This document shows positions 47,531-55,690 of a stretch of 64,000 bases of DNA, one piece after another. The DNA is from Lysobacter sp. CFH 32150 (GTDB taxonomy: Bacteria > Pseudomonadota > Gammaproteobacteria > Xanthomonadales > Xanthomonadaceae). The DNA lies in contig NZ_JALDWJ010000007.1 in the NCBI RefSeq assembly GCF_022758295.1, positions 266,971 to 330,970 of the forward strand, in the 5' to 3' direction. The first letter of the stretch is position 1, and every line of letters starts with the position of its first letter. The notes beneath the pieces are model-generated. The model had not been told where the DNA came from. It searched no databases and saw only the letters and a list, made by a program, of their open reading frames with translations. Both the position numbers and the translations under genes were made by a program.

Positions 47531-48970
47531 ATGCTTCGACCCATCGCCGTCGCGCTCGGTGTGACGCTGCTGTTCGGCAGTGCGCAGGCCGCGACGCCAG
47601 GCACGCCCGCTTCCAAATCCCGCTTCGTCCAGGACCCGTACCCCAGCACCTATCGGCCGCTGGCCTCCGGGCCGGTGCTGATCGAACACGCCACCGTGCT
47701 GACCGGCACCGGCACGCGCCTCGACGATGCCGACGTGCTGCTGCGCGACGGCAGGATCGTCGCGATCGGCAGCGCCCTCGAAGCACCCGTCGATGCGCAG
47801 CGCGTCGATGGCCGCGGCAAGTGGGTGACACCCGGACTGATCGACGTGCATTCGCACCTCGGCGTGTACCCGAGCCCGGGCATGGGCGCGCACAGCGACG
47901 GCAACGAAGCCACCGCGCCGACCACGCCGAACGTGTGGGCCGAGCATTCGGTGTGGCCGCAGGATCCAGGTTTCGCCGCCGCGATGGCCGGCGGCATCAC
48001 CACGATGCAGGTGCTGCCGGGTTCGGCGAACCTGATCGGCGGCCGCGGCGTGACGTTGAAGAACGTACCGGCGACGACCTACCAGGCGATGAAATTCCCG
48101 GGCGCGCCGTGGGGCCTGAAGATGGCCTGCGGCGAGAACCCGAAGCGCGTGTACGGCCAGAAAGGCGGCCCTTCGACGCGCATGGGCAACATCGCCGGCT
48201 ATCGCGCCGCGTTCATCGATGCCGCCGAGTACATGAAGAAAAATGGTGACGCGAAGGCGGCGCCGAAGAAGAAGCGTTGGTGGCAAAGCGCGTCGGATGC
48301 GGTCGACAGCGACGCCGATACCGGCGGCAAGCGCGACCTCAAGCTCGACACGCTGGCCGGCGCGATCAAGGGCGACATCCAGGTGCACATCCACTGCTAC
48401 CGCGCCGACGAGATGACGACCATGCTCGACCTGGCCAAGGAATTCGGCTTCAAGATCGCCGCGTTCCACCACGGCGTGGAGGCTTACAAGGTCGCCGACC
48501 GGCTGGCCGCCGAAGGCGTGTGCGGCGCGCTGTGGGCCGACTGGTGGGGCTTCAAGATGGAAGCCTTCGACGGTATCCAGGAGAACATCGCCCTGGTCGA
48601 TCGCCCGCAGAACAGTTGCGCGATCGTGCATTCGGATTCGGCCGAAGGCATCCAGCGTTTGAATCAGGAAGCTGCGAAGGTGATGGCGCATGCGCACCAG
48701 GTCGGCATCGACATCCCGCCGGAACGCGCGATTCGCTGGGTGACAGCAAACCCGGCCAAGTCGATGGGCATCCTCGACCAGACCGGCACGCTGGAGCCCG
48801 GCAAGATGGCCGACGTGGTCCTGTGGAGCGGCAATCCGTTCAGCGTGTACGCGCATGCCGAGCAGGTCTACGTGGACGGTGCGCGCGTGTACGACCGCAA
48901 TGATCCGTCGCGGCAGCCGAAGTCGGATTTCATGCTGGGACAAGGCGATCTGCAGGGAGGTGTGCGATGA
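47531..48970 (+). CDS. exported amidohydrolase, first of an overlapping pair
   Basis: A 479-residue metal-dependent hydrolase with a signal peptide (MLRPIAVALGVTLLFGSAQA). The amidohydrolase landmarks are LIDVHSHLGVY (HxH), the catalytic region VHIHCYRADEMTTM, AAFHHGVEAYKVA and the C-terminal NPAKSMGILDQTGTLEPGKM with ADVVLWSGNPF. An insertion rich in Lys/Trp (NGDAKAAPKKKRWWQSASDA) lies near residue 240. It overlaps the second amidohydrolase gene by 4 bp. The pair likely forms a heteromeric or sequential periplasmic hydrolase; the substrate is unknown. Confidence 0.88.
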   Translation: MLRPIAVALGVTLLFGSAQAATPGTPASKSRFVQDPYPSTYRPLASGPVLIEHATVLTGTGTRLDDADVLLRDGRIVAIGSALEAPVDAQRVDGRGKWVTPGLIDVHSHLGVYPSPGMGAHSDGNEATAPTTPNVWAEHSVWPQDPGFAAAMAGGITTMQVLPGSANLIGGRGVTLKNVPATTYQAMKFPGAPWGLKMACGENPKRVYGQKGGPSTRMGNIAGYRAAFIDAAEYMKKNGDAKAAPKKKRWWQSASDAVDSDADTGGKRDLKLDTLAGAIKGDIQVHIHCYRADEMTTMLDLAKEFGFKIAAFHHGVEAYKVADRLAAEGVCGALWADWWGFKMEAFDGIQENIALVDRPQNSCAIVHSDSAEGIQRLNQEAAKVMAHAHQVGIDIPPERAIRWVTANPAKSMGILDQTGTLEPGKMADVVLWSGNPFSVYAHAEQVYVDGARVYDRNDPSRQPKSDFMLGQGDLQGGVR

Positions 48971-50355
48971 ACCGCTTCCGCGCCGTCATTCCTGCGAAAG
49001 CAGGAATCCATTTTGATCTTGCTCCATCGAGCGCCAAACAATCAAAGTCAAAGTGGATCCCAGCTTTCGCTGGCATGACGAGCAAGAGCGTCATCGCCGC
49101 GTTACTGATCGGCTTGGCCGCAAACGCCTCCGCACAAGACATCCTCATCCGCAACGCCACCGTCCACACCGCAGGTGCGCACGGCACGCTGCACAACGCC
49201 GACGTGCTGGTGCGCAACGGCCGCATCAGCGCGGTCGGGAGTGGCCTGGCGGCGGGCAATGCGCAAGTCGTCGAAGCCAATGGCCGCGCGTTGACGCCGG
49301 CGTTGTTCGGCGGCATCGCCGATATCGGGCTGGAAGAAGTGTCGCTGGAAGATGCGACCACCGATGGGACGCAAACCCTCGGCGCCGAAAGCAAGGAAAT
49401 GACGGTGCGGCCGGAGTTCGATGTCACCCTGGCCTACAATCCGGAATCGGTGCTGGTACCGATCGCGCGGGTCGAAGGCATCGGTTTCACGTTGCTGTCG
49501 GCTGGTAGCGCGCAGGGCGGTTCCATCGTCGGTGGCCAGGGCGGCGTGGTGCGGCTCGATGGCAGCATCGATCCGATCGGCCCGCGTGCACTGTTCGTGC
49601 AAATCGGCGCCGGTGCGGCCGACCTGACCGGCAAGTCGCGGGCGGCGCAGTGGATGATCCTCGACCAGCTCGTCGCCGAAGCGCGCGGTCGCATGTCCAG
49701 CGATTCGAAGCATGCCCTGCTGACGCCGGCCGGACGCGCCGCACTGGCGAAATACCTCAATGGACAGGGCCGGATCGTCGTCGGCGTGCATCGCGCCGCC
49801 GACATCCACCAGTTGCTGAAGTGGAGCCAGCGCCACAACGTGCGCATCGTGGTTGCCGGTGGTGCCGAGGCCTGGAAAGTCGCGTCACGGCTCGCCGCGG
49901 CCAAGGTGCCGGTGTTCGTCGATCCGCTCGCCAACCTGCCGGGTGATTTCGACCAGCTTGGCGCGACGTTGCAGAACGCGGCGCGCTTGCGTGCGGCGGG
50001 CGTGCAGGTCGGCTTCATGCAGTTCGACCAGGCGTCGCACTACGCGCGCAAGATCCGCCAGCTCGCCGGCAACGCGGTCGCCAACGGCATGCCGTGGGAA
50101 GACGGCCTGGCGGCGCTCACGCGCGTGCCGGCGGAAACATTCGGCGTTGGCGGCGAAATTGGCACGATCGCGCCGGGCAAGCGCGCCGACCTGGTGCTGT
50201 GGAGCGGCGATCCGTTGGAAGTCAGCACTGTCGCCGAACAGGTCTGGATGGACGGACACGCGATGCCGATGCGTTCGCGCCAGAGCGAATTGCGTGATCG
50301 TTACCTGCGTGGCGAGAACGGACTGCCGCGCGCATATCCATCGGGCGCGCGTTGA
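48967..50355 (+). CDS. exported amidohydrolase, second of the pair, with repeat-derived N-terminal insert
   Basis: A 462-residue protein related to the preceding one, but the catalytic HxH is replaced (ALTPALFGGIADIGLEEVSL), so it may be non-catalytic or use other ligands. The C-terminus keeps GEIGTIAPGKRADLVLWSGD. After MNRFRA come about 32 residues encoded by an inserted palindromic repeat (VIPAKAGIHFD...KWIPAFAGMT), then the original hydrophobic core SKSVIAALLIGLAANASAQ. The start is fixed by the ATGA overlap with the upstream gene. The insertion lengthens the n-region of the signal peptide to almost 40 residues. Confidence 0.85.
   Translation: MNRFRAVIPAKAGIHFDLAPSSAKQSKSKWIPAFAGMTSKSVIAALLIGLAANASAQDILIRNATVHTAGAHGTLHNADVLVRNGRISAVGSGLAAGNAQVVEANGRALTPALFGGIADIGLEEVSLEDATTDGTQTLGAESKEMTVRPEFDVTLAYNPESVLVPIARVEGIGFTLLSAGSAQGGSIVGGQGGVVRLDGSIDPIGPRALFVQIGAGAADLTGKSRAAQWMILDQLVAEARGRMSSDSKHALLTPAGRAALAKYLNGQGRIVVGVHRAADIHQLLKWSQRHNVRIVVAGGAEAWKVASRLAAAKVPVFVDPLANLPGDFDQLGATLQNAARLRAAGVQVGFMQFDQASHYARKIRQLAGNAVANGMPWEDGLAALTRVPAETFGVGGEIGTIAPGKRADLVLWSGDPLEVSTVAEQVWMDGHAMPMRSRQSELRDRYLRGENGLPRAYPSGAR
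48984..49080. repeat. 97-bp palindromic repeat inserted inside the amidohydrolase gene
   Basis: CGTCATTCCTGCGAAAGCAG at the left and CAGCTTTCGCTGGCATGACG at the right are inverted repeats extending over about 38 bp each. This is the widespread 'attcctgcgaaagcaggaat' element whose translation gives PAKAGIH/WIPAFAGMT. The reading frame is preserved through it. Confidence 0.9.
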
Positions 50356-50369
50356 TCGAACGCTGGTTT

Positions 50370-50510
50370 CCCCTCCCCTTGCGCGCAGCGCAGGGGGAGG
50401 TTGGGAGGGGGTGCTTTTGATGTTGGTGTAACTAACCTTTTGATGTTGGTGTAACTACAACGTCAAAAGCACCCCTCCCCAGCCCTCCCCTTCGCCTTTG
50501 GCGAAAGGGA
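50370..50510. repeat. inverted-repeat element with an internal 23-bp tandem duplication
   Basis: GGGAGGGGGTGCTTTTGATG (from about 50403) is opposed by CGTCAAAAGCACCCCTCCCC (50460-50480). In the left arm CTTTTGATGTTGGTGTAACT occurs twice in tandem (50414 and 50437, period 23). Flanking CCCTCCCCTT stretches form further stems. The element fills the space between the amidohydrolase and the DUF1761 gene. Confidence 0.75.
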
Positions 50511-50578
50511 GGGAGCCCAGCGGGCAGGCGTATGCTCGCATCGCCGGCCGCGACAGCGGCCCATGACAGAGGGCACCG

Positions 50579-50971
50579 ATGCCTGCACTCAACTGGTTCG
50601 CCGTCGTTGCCGCTGCCGTATCCGCCTTCGTACTCGGCGGCCTCTGGTATGGCCCGTTGTTCAAGAACGCCTGGTGCCTCGAAGCCGGCATCGACCCGAA
50701 CGCCGCACCGAAGCATCCGGCGCGCGTGTTCGGCACCGCGTTCATCGCCAGCCTGCTCGCCGCCGCCGGGTTTGCTGTCTATCTCGGGCCGGCGCCGGCG
50801 TTGCCTGTCGCGCTGCATGCGGGTTTGGCAGTGGGCGTAGCGTTCGTCGCCACCAGTTTCGCCATCAACTATGCCTTCGCCCAGCGCAGTCTCAAGTTGT
50901 GGCTGATCGACGGTGGTTACCACACGGTACAGTTCGTGCTGTACGGGTTGATCCTCGGTCTGTGGCACTGA
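50579..50971 (+). CDS. DUF1761 membrane protein
   Basis: A 130-residue protein with four hydrophobic helices, starting NWFAVVAAAVSAFVLGGLWY. WYGPLFKNAW is the DUF1761 signature, and the end reads IDGGYHTVQFVLYGLILGLW. The function of the family is unknown. It is followed after 14 bp by a small exported protein gene; the two probably form an operon. Confidence 0.87.
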   Translation: MPALNWFAVVAAAVSAFVLGGLWYGPLFKNAWCLEAGIDPNAAPKHPARVFGTAFIASLLAAAGFAVYLGPAPALPVALHAGLAVGVAFVATSFAINYAFAQRSLKLWLIDGGYHTVQFVLYGLILGLWH

Positions 50972-50985
50972 AGCAGGAGGTTGTC

Positions 50986-51513
50986 ATGCGCATTCCATCG
51001 CTGCTGCTCCTGGTTGCCGTGGTCGCCAGCAACGCCGCCGCGGCGCAGCCGGCGATCACGCTCGAACCGTATTTCGCACCACTGGAATACATGATCGGGC
51101 ATTGCTGGCGCGCGAAGTTCAAGAACGGGCAGCAGGACGTGCAGTGCTACCGCGCGTTGTACGGCGGCAAACTGGTGGAAGCCACGCATGTGGTGGAAGG
51201 TTCGCAGCCGCGCTACGAGGGCGTATCGATCTTCAGCTGGGACGCGACGAACAAGCGCCTGCGTTTCCACTACTTCACCAGCACCGGCGCGGTCGCCGAA
51301 GGCCATTTCGCCAACGATGCCAAAGGTGTGCTGATCCCGGAGCGCCACGTCGGCGAGGATGGCACCGTGACCGAGATGGAAACCCGTTATCAGCGCGAAG
51401 GCGACACGGCCTACCGGGTCGTCACCAGCGAAAAGACCGCAACCGGCTGGGTCGAACGCATGAACCTGCTGTACCAGCGCGAGCCCCAGCCGGCGCCGAA
51501 AGCCGCACCGTAA
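50986..51513 (+). CDS. small exported protein, lipocalin-like beta barrel
   Basis: A 175-residue protein with a signal peptide (MRIPSLLLLVAVVASNAAAA). The mature part begins ITLEPYFAPLEYMIGHCWRA and has alternating strands (FSWDATNKRLRFHYFTST, GVLIPERHVGEDGTVTEME), as in small THAP4/nitrobindin- or lipocalin-like barrels. No specific family is certain. Two cysteines (HCWRA, VQCYRA) could pair. The ATG at 50986 follows AGGAGGTTG. It is probably co-transcribed with the DUF1761 gene. Confidence 0.7.
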   Translation: MRIPSLLLLVAVVASNAAAAQPAITLEPYFAPLEYMIGHCWRAKFKNGQQDVQCYRALYGGKLVEATHVVEGSQPRYEGVSIFSWDATNKRLRFHYFTSTGAVAEGHFANDAKGVLIPERHVGEDGTVTEMETRYQREGDTAYRVVTSEKTATGWVERMNLLYQREPQPAPKAAP

Positions 51514-51567
51514 TCACATGCCATCCGGGCGCGCCTGCGCCTGGGTCGCCGCAAGGGAGACACCGCC

Positions 51568-52509
51568 ATGCGTATCGGAATCGTCGTCGACTCGCCCTGC
51601 GATCTGCCGCAGTCGTATCTGCGCAAGCACAACATCACCATCCTGCCGACCACCGTCCGCGCGGGCGGCGATTCGATGGCCGACTTCCGCGATCCCATCG
51701 CCACTGCGCAGTTCCTGCGGACGCACGACGAGGCACTGGCCGATGCCGAGAGCAGTCCGTTTTCGGTGCAGGAAATTCGCGAGCTATTCCTGAGCCGGCT
51801 GGTGATCGATTACGACTACGTGTTCTGCATGACAACGACCAAGACGCGCAGTGGCATCTTCGACAACACGCAGCAGGCCAGTTTCGCCATCCTCAACGAA
51901 TACAAGGCGATCCGGGCAAAGGCCGGCCACGACACACCGTTCGCATTGCGCGTGGTCGATACTCAAAACCTGTTTGCCGCGCAAGGCATCACCGCGGTGG
52001 AAGCGGTACGCCTGCGCGATGCCGGCGAAGGCACGGCAAAGATCCGCGCACGCCTTGAGCACCTGGCGCTGCATACCCAGGGCTTCCTGGTTCCGCGCGA
52101 CTTGAATTATTTGCGCGTACGCACCCGCAAGCGCGGCGACCGCAGCGTTAGTTTCCTAAGCGCCACGCTCGGTACCGCACTCGACATCAAGCCGATCCTG
52201 CACTGCAATCGCGGCGACACAGGCCCGGTGGCGAAGGTCCGCGGCTTCGATCAGGCGGCGCAGAAACTGTTCGCGCATGTGACCAAGCGTGTCCGCGATG
52301 GCCTGATGACACCGACCGTGTGCCTGAGCTACGGCGGCGAACTTGAGGAGATGCGCGCACTGCCTGGTTACGACGACCTCCGCGTGACTTGCGGGAGCTA
52401 CAACATCGAATTGTTCGAAAGCGTGATGAGCCTGACCTCGACGGTCAATATCGGCAAAGGTGGCCTGGCGGCAGGTTATGCCGCGGAGTCTCAGCCGTTC
52501 GACACCTGA
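51568..52509 (+). CDS. DegV-family fatty-acid-binding protein
   Basis: A 313-residue DegV-fold protein (fatty-acid binding; in Firmicutes the FakB partner of a fatty-acid kinase). It shows IGIVVDSPCDLPQSYLRKHN, YVFCMTTTKTRSGIFDNTQQ, VVDTQNLFAAQGITAVEAVR and LDIKPILHCNRGDTG. No FakA-type kinase gene is adjacent. The protein is longer than usual (about 280), with an insertion around residues 50-70. It is cytoplasmic. The role in Gram-negatives is unclear. Confidence 0.88.
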   Translation: MRIGIVVDSPCDLPQSYLRKHNITILPTTVRAGGDSMADFRDPIATAQFLRTHDEALADAESSPFSVQEIRELFLSRLVIDYDYVFCMTTTKTRSGIFDNTQQASFAILNEYKAIRAKAGHDTPFALRVVDTQNLFAAQGITAVEAVRLRDAGEGTAKIRARLEHLALHTQGFLVPRDLNYLRVRTRKRGDRSVSFLSATLGTALDIKPILHCNRGDTGPVAKVRGFDQAAQKLFAHVTKRVRDGLMTPTVCLSYGGELEEMRALPGYDDLRVTCGSYNIELFESVMSLTSTVNIGKGGLAAGYAAESQPFDT

Positions 52510-52586
52510 CCGCTGCAGCCATGACGCAACGCTAACGCGCGTCGCGTTTACGCTGGCACAGGACACGAGCCCGCAAGGAGCAACGC

Positions 52587-52931
52587 ATGGCCACTCGCTA
52601 TTACCTCACTCTGCCTGACCCGCAACGCGCGCGCGGCAGCGATACCGCGTTCGCCTTCAGCGCGCATGGCGCCGACGAGTTCGCCGCGCAACTGCAGGCC
52701 GCATTGCAGAGCGATGCGTTATTCAAGCGCTGGCGCGCGGCGCAGGAGGATCCGGATGAGGTTGATGCCGCGCTCGGCGCCAGCGATCCGCAGGCCAGCG
52801 TCAGCGGCAGCCAGCGCGACCTGCGCATCGACCTGATCGTCACCACGTCGCTTCCCGGCAGCGTGTTCAAGCACCGGCTGCGCTTGCTCGCCGGCAGCGG
52901 GTGGGAGCTGCGCGACGTCACCGCCGCCTGA
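52587..52931 (+). CDS. small protein of unknown function
   Basis: A 114-residue protein beginning MATRYYLTLPDPQRARGSDT, with an acidic middle (AQEDPDEVDAALGASDPQAS). It has no signal peptide or recognisable domain. It resembles a compact alpha/beta protein. The ATG at 52587 is preceded by AAGGAGC, a strong ribosome binding site, and codon usage is normal, so it is likely expressed. A REP pair follows its stop codon. Confidence 0.65.
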   Translation: MATRYYLTLPDPQRARGSDTAFAFSAHGADEFAAQLQAALQSDALFKRWRAAQEDPDEVDAALGASDPQASVSGSQRDLRIDLIVTTSLPGSVFKHRLRLLAGSGWELRDVTAA

Positions 52932-52951
52932 ATTTGTATAGCGCTTGCTTT

Positions 52952-53014
52952 TTGTGGGAGCGACGTAAGTCGCGATCGGCGCGCCCATTTATCGCGACTT
53001 ACGTCGCTCCCACA
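52952..53014 (+). repeat. inverted pair of GTGGGAGCGACGTAAGTCGCGA REPs
   Basis: GTGGGAGCGACGTAAGTCGC (52954 on) and its exact reverse complement (ending 53013) face each other around about 14 bp. They are identical in sequence to the REPs flanking the RAYT 24 kb away. The pair lies between two convergent genes, where it may also act as a terminator. Confidence 0.92.
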
Positions 53015-53024
53015 GGTAAATGCG

Positions 53025-53672
53025 TTACGTAGTGGGCACCAGATCGATGTCGTCGAGATGTGCGGCCAGCAAGGCGACGCGGCCGCTGATGCCTTCGCGC
53101 TCGAACACATGGTGCAAGTGGGTTTTCACCGTTTCCGGACTGATCCCGAGTTGGCGCGCGATTTGCTTGTTGCTCATCCCGCGCGCGGCCCAGCGCACGA
53201 TCTCGCGCTGGCGCTCGGTCAGCCCGGACCAGTCGCCCGGCGGATCGGCCGGGGCTGGCATCGGTACGTCGCCGCCGTCGTGCAGGGCCCGCAGCAACAG
53301 CTCCGGCGCGACCACGAACAGGCCTGACTCGGCGGCGCGGATCGCCCGGATCACCGTATCCGGCGACGCGTGCTTGTCCAGGCAGGCATTGGCTTCGCTG
53401 CTGATGCAGTGCTGCAGCGCCGTCACATTGGGGTGGCGATAGAAGTACAGCCGTCGCGGCGCCGGCAACAACGGGCGTCGGCGTTCGCGCTCGATCAGCG
53501 GGTCGTCGCCGTCCAGCAGCAACAGCGCCGGCGCGCTGTTGCCGCTGCGCCGTGGCTGCTTCGGCGCGTACGCGCCCAGCCAGTCCAGCTCGCCGCGCGT
53601 AGCCAGCAAACGCTGCATTCGCGCGCGCCAGACCGGGTCGAACCCGATCACCAGTACCGGCATCGCTGCCAT
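53025..53672 (-). CDS. LuxR-type response-regulator-like protein
   Basis: A 215-residue protein. The N-terminal receiver-like domain begins MPVLVIGFDPVWRARMQRLL but lacks the expected phosphorylatable Asp in a convincing place (ALLLLDGDDP may carry it). The C-terminal LuxR HTH is clear: LTERQREIVRWAARGMSNKQ, IARQLGISPETVKTHLHHVF and EREGISGRVALLA. It is probably a transcription regulator of the NarL type. Its partner kinase is not nearby. The start could be 53672 or 53663. Confidence 0.82.
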   Translation of the reverse strand: MAAMPVLVIGFDPVWRARMQRLLATRGELDWLGAYAPKQPRRSGNSAPALLLLDGDDPLIERERRRPLLPAPRRLYFYRHPNVTALQHCISSEANACLDKHASPDTVIRAIRAAESGLFVVAPELLLRALHDGGDVPMPAPADPPGDWSGLTERQREIVRWAARGMSNKQIARQLGISPETVKTHLHHVFEREGISGRVALLAAHLDDIDLVPTT

Positions 53673-53882
53673 ATCCGGGACCTCGCGATTGGAGGATTCC
53701 GTCGCCCCTAATTCGCCGGATACCCCCAGAACGCCATCGCTCTGGGGAACCGGCCACATCTGCCATCACCCGATACCGCGATTTTTTACCGGCGGCCGGC
53801 GGCGCACGCTGCCGGCGCCGCAGCTCGCCTGTAGAAGCGCTGCGCCATCCCCTCAACAGCAGCGGAATTAGGGAGTACTCGC

Positions 53883-55610
53883 ATGTCTTCCACAACAAAG
53901 ACCCCGACGGGACCGGTGCGTCGGTTCCTCGTCCTGACCCTCGCGGTCGGCGCTGTCATGGCCGCACTGTCAGCCATCGCTCTGAGTCCCAGCACCCCGC
54001 TCGAAGTCGACGGCAATGCCATCGATGACCCGCTGGGTGGTGAAGACTGGGACGTCAACAACCCGATCATTCAGAAAGACCACATCAGCGGCGAAGCCGG
54101 TCCCGAAACCGCGTTCATCCAGGGCGGTTCCAAGGACGAGCGCGACATCAGCTCGGCCGGCATCACCAGCCAGTACTGGCGCTGGGGCGACGCTTCCGTC
54201 CCCGACAAGGATGACCTGGTCCATGTGCTGGCCAAGGAATACGTGACCAATGGCACCAAGCTCCTTTACTTCGGCGCCACCCGCGCAGCGAACAACGGCG
54301 ACTCGGCCATCGGCTTCTGGTTCCTGAAAAAAGCCGTCGCCTTTGGCTCCGCGCCCAATTTCACCGGCAAGCATACGGATGGCGACATCCTGATCACCGG
54401 CGATTTCGGCACCGCCGGTGTCAGGGACCTCAATATCTTCGTATGGACTGGCGTCGCGGACGCCACCGATCCGGTGATTCCGGGCGTGACCCTGAGCTAC
54501 CCACTGACACTGGTCAAGAGTAGCGCCGGGGATCCAGCACAGGTGTTCTGCGATGTAGGCGTCGCTTCGTCAAACAACAGTGCCTGCGCATCGGCCAACA
54601 CATCGCCCCAGACGATTCCCGCCAACCTGCTCGACTACCGCTTCAAGCAGGGCGGTGCGAACGTCTTCCCGGCGGATGGCAAGTTCCCGATCGGTACCTT
54701 CCTCGAGGGCGGTATCGACCTGGGTGCGCTCGGCCTGCCCGTCGACACCTGCTTCTCCACGGTGCTGGCCATGACCCGTACGTCCGCGTCCACCACCGCC
54801 CAGCTCAAGGATCTGGTGCTCGCGCCATTCGGCGGTTGCGATATCGAAATCGCCAAGATCTGTGAAGCATCGGTTGTCCATCCAAGCGGCGCCTTCATCA
54901 CCAGCACGTACACCATCGGAGTGACGGCGAAGGGTGGCACGGTCAGTAACCCGGGCTTCGAGGAGGACATCACGCTCTCCGCCAATGGCAGTGGCTTCCC
55001 GCGCTGCAAGCTGGCTGGTTCCGCCACGTGGTTGGCCACGGATCAACTGGTGTCCCTTGGCGCAACCCTGGCCAAGGATCAAACCGCCACCGCATCGATC
55101 CAGTGCGATCACACCGGTAACAAGATGTTGAACAGCGCGACGGCCCGTGCATCCAACGGTATCGATCCGCTCGAAGACAGCGTGATCGGCGTGGAGTGCG
55201 GCCTGACTACGACTCCGATGCTCGACGTCACCAAGGAATGCGACACGGTGGAACTGGTCGTGGATGGCGAGACCGTGCAGCCCAAGGTGTGCAACAAGAT
55301 CAATGTGAAGAACAACGGCAACGAACTGCTGGTTAGTCTCAAGGTGTTCGACGATCCACAAGGCACCAACCCGGCAGTGCAGGTCACTGAGGACTCCATC
55401 ACACACGACCCTGTGCCAACGACCCTGGAGCCTAACGATGACTTCACCGTGACGCATTGCTACGTTCCGACCACCACGAACGGCGGCCAGACCACTCCGG
55501 GTTCCGCTTCGTTCCTCAACTTGGCAGCGGCTGAAGCCGTCGGCTTCCTTAGCGGCACGAGCGCGCAAGATTCGGACGAAGCTGATTGTCCGCTGTGCCC
55601 GCAGCCGTAA
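53883..55610 (+). CDS. secreted protein with repeated Ig-like domains, unknown
   Basis: A 575-residue protein. The N-terminal signal/anchor is RRFLVLTLAVGAVMAALSAI. Residues 40-320 form a large domain beginning GNAIDDPLGGEDWDVNNPII. It resembles the fused surface-protein domains that precede DUF11-type beta sandwiches in other bacteria, with EIAKICEASVVHPSGAFITS and CDTVELVVDGETVQPKVCNK marking two such sandwiches. Many Cys occur in pairs; it ends CPLCPQP. No enzymatic motif is visible. It is a probable surface or extracellular structural protein. A strong terminator follows. Confidence 0.65.
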   Translation: MSSTTKTPTGPVRRFLVLTLAVGAVMAALSAIALSPSTPLEVDGNAIDDPLGGEDWDVNNPIIQKDHISGEAGPETAFIQGGSKDERDISSAGITSQYWRWGDASVPDKDDLVHVLAKEYVTNGTKLLYFGATRAANNGDSAIGFWFLKKAVAFGSAPNFTGKHTDGDILITGDFGTAGVRDLNIFVWTGVADATDPVIPGVTLSYPLTLVKSSAGDPAQVFCDVGVASSNNSACASANTSPQTIPANLLDYRFKQGGANVFPADGKFPIGTFLEGGIDLGALGLPVDTCFSTVLAMTRTSASTTAQLKDLVLAPFGGCDIEIAKICEASVVHPSGAFITSTYTIGVTAKGGTVSNPGFEEDITLSANGSGFPRCKLAGSATWLATDQLVSLGATLAKDQTATASIQCDHTGNKMLNSATARASNGIDPLEDSVIGVECGLTTTPMLDVTKECDTVELVVDGETVQPKVCNKINVKNNGNELLVSLKVFDDPQGTNPAVQVTEDSITHDPVPTTLEPNDDFTVTHCYVPTTTNGGQTTPGSASFLNLAAAEAVGFLSGTSAQDSDEADCPLCPQP

Positions 55611-55646
55611 CCGCTATGTAACCCCGGCACGCTTACCGGGAATCAC

Positions 55647-55681
55647 GCGGGCGATGGGTCTCCCCATCGCCCGCTTTTTTT
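55647..55681 (+). terminator. intrinsic terminator of the secreted-protein gene
   Basis: GCGGGCGATGGG (55647-55658) pairs with CCCATCGCCCGC (55662-55673) around a TCT loop, followed by a run of seven or eight T. It separates the gene from the convergent protease gene, and the minus-strand copy has AAAAA before it only. Confidence 0.9.
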
Positions 55682-55690
55682 GGCGAATGC

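Noticed and set aside
50414..50457. 23-bp tandem repeat as a mini CRISPR
   Set aside because: There are only two units, with no spacers between them and no cas genes; it is part of an inverted-repeat element.
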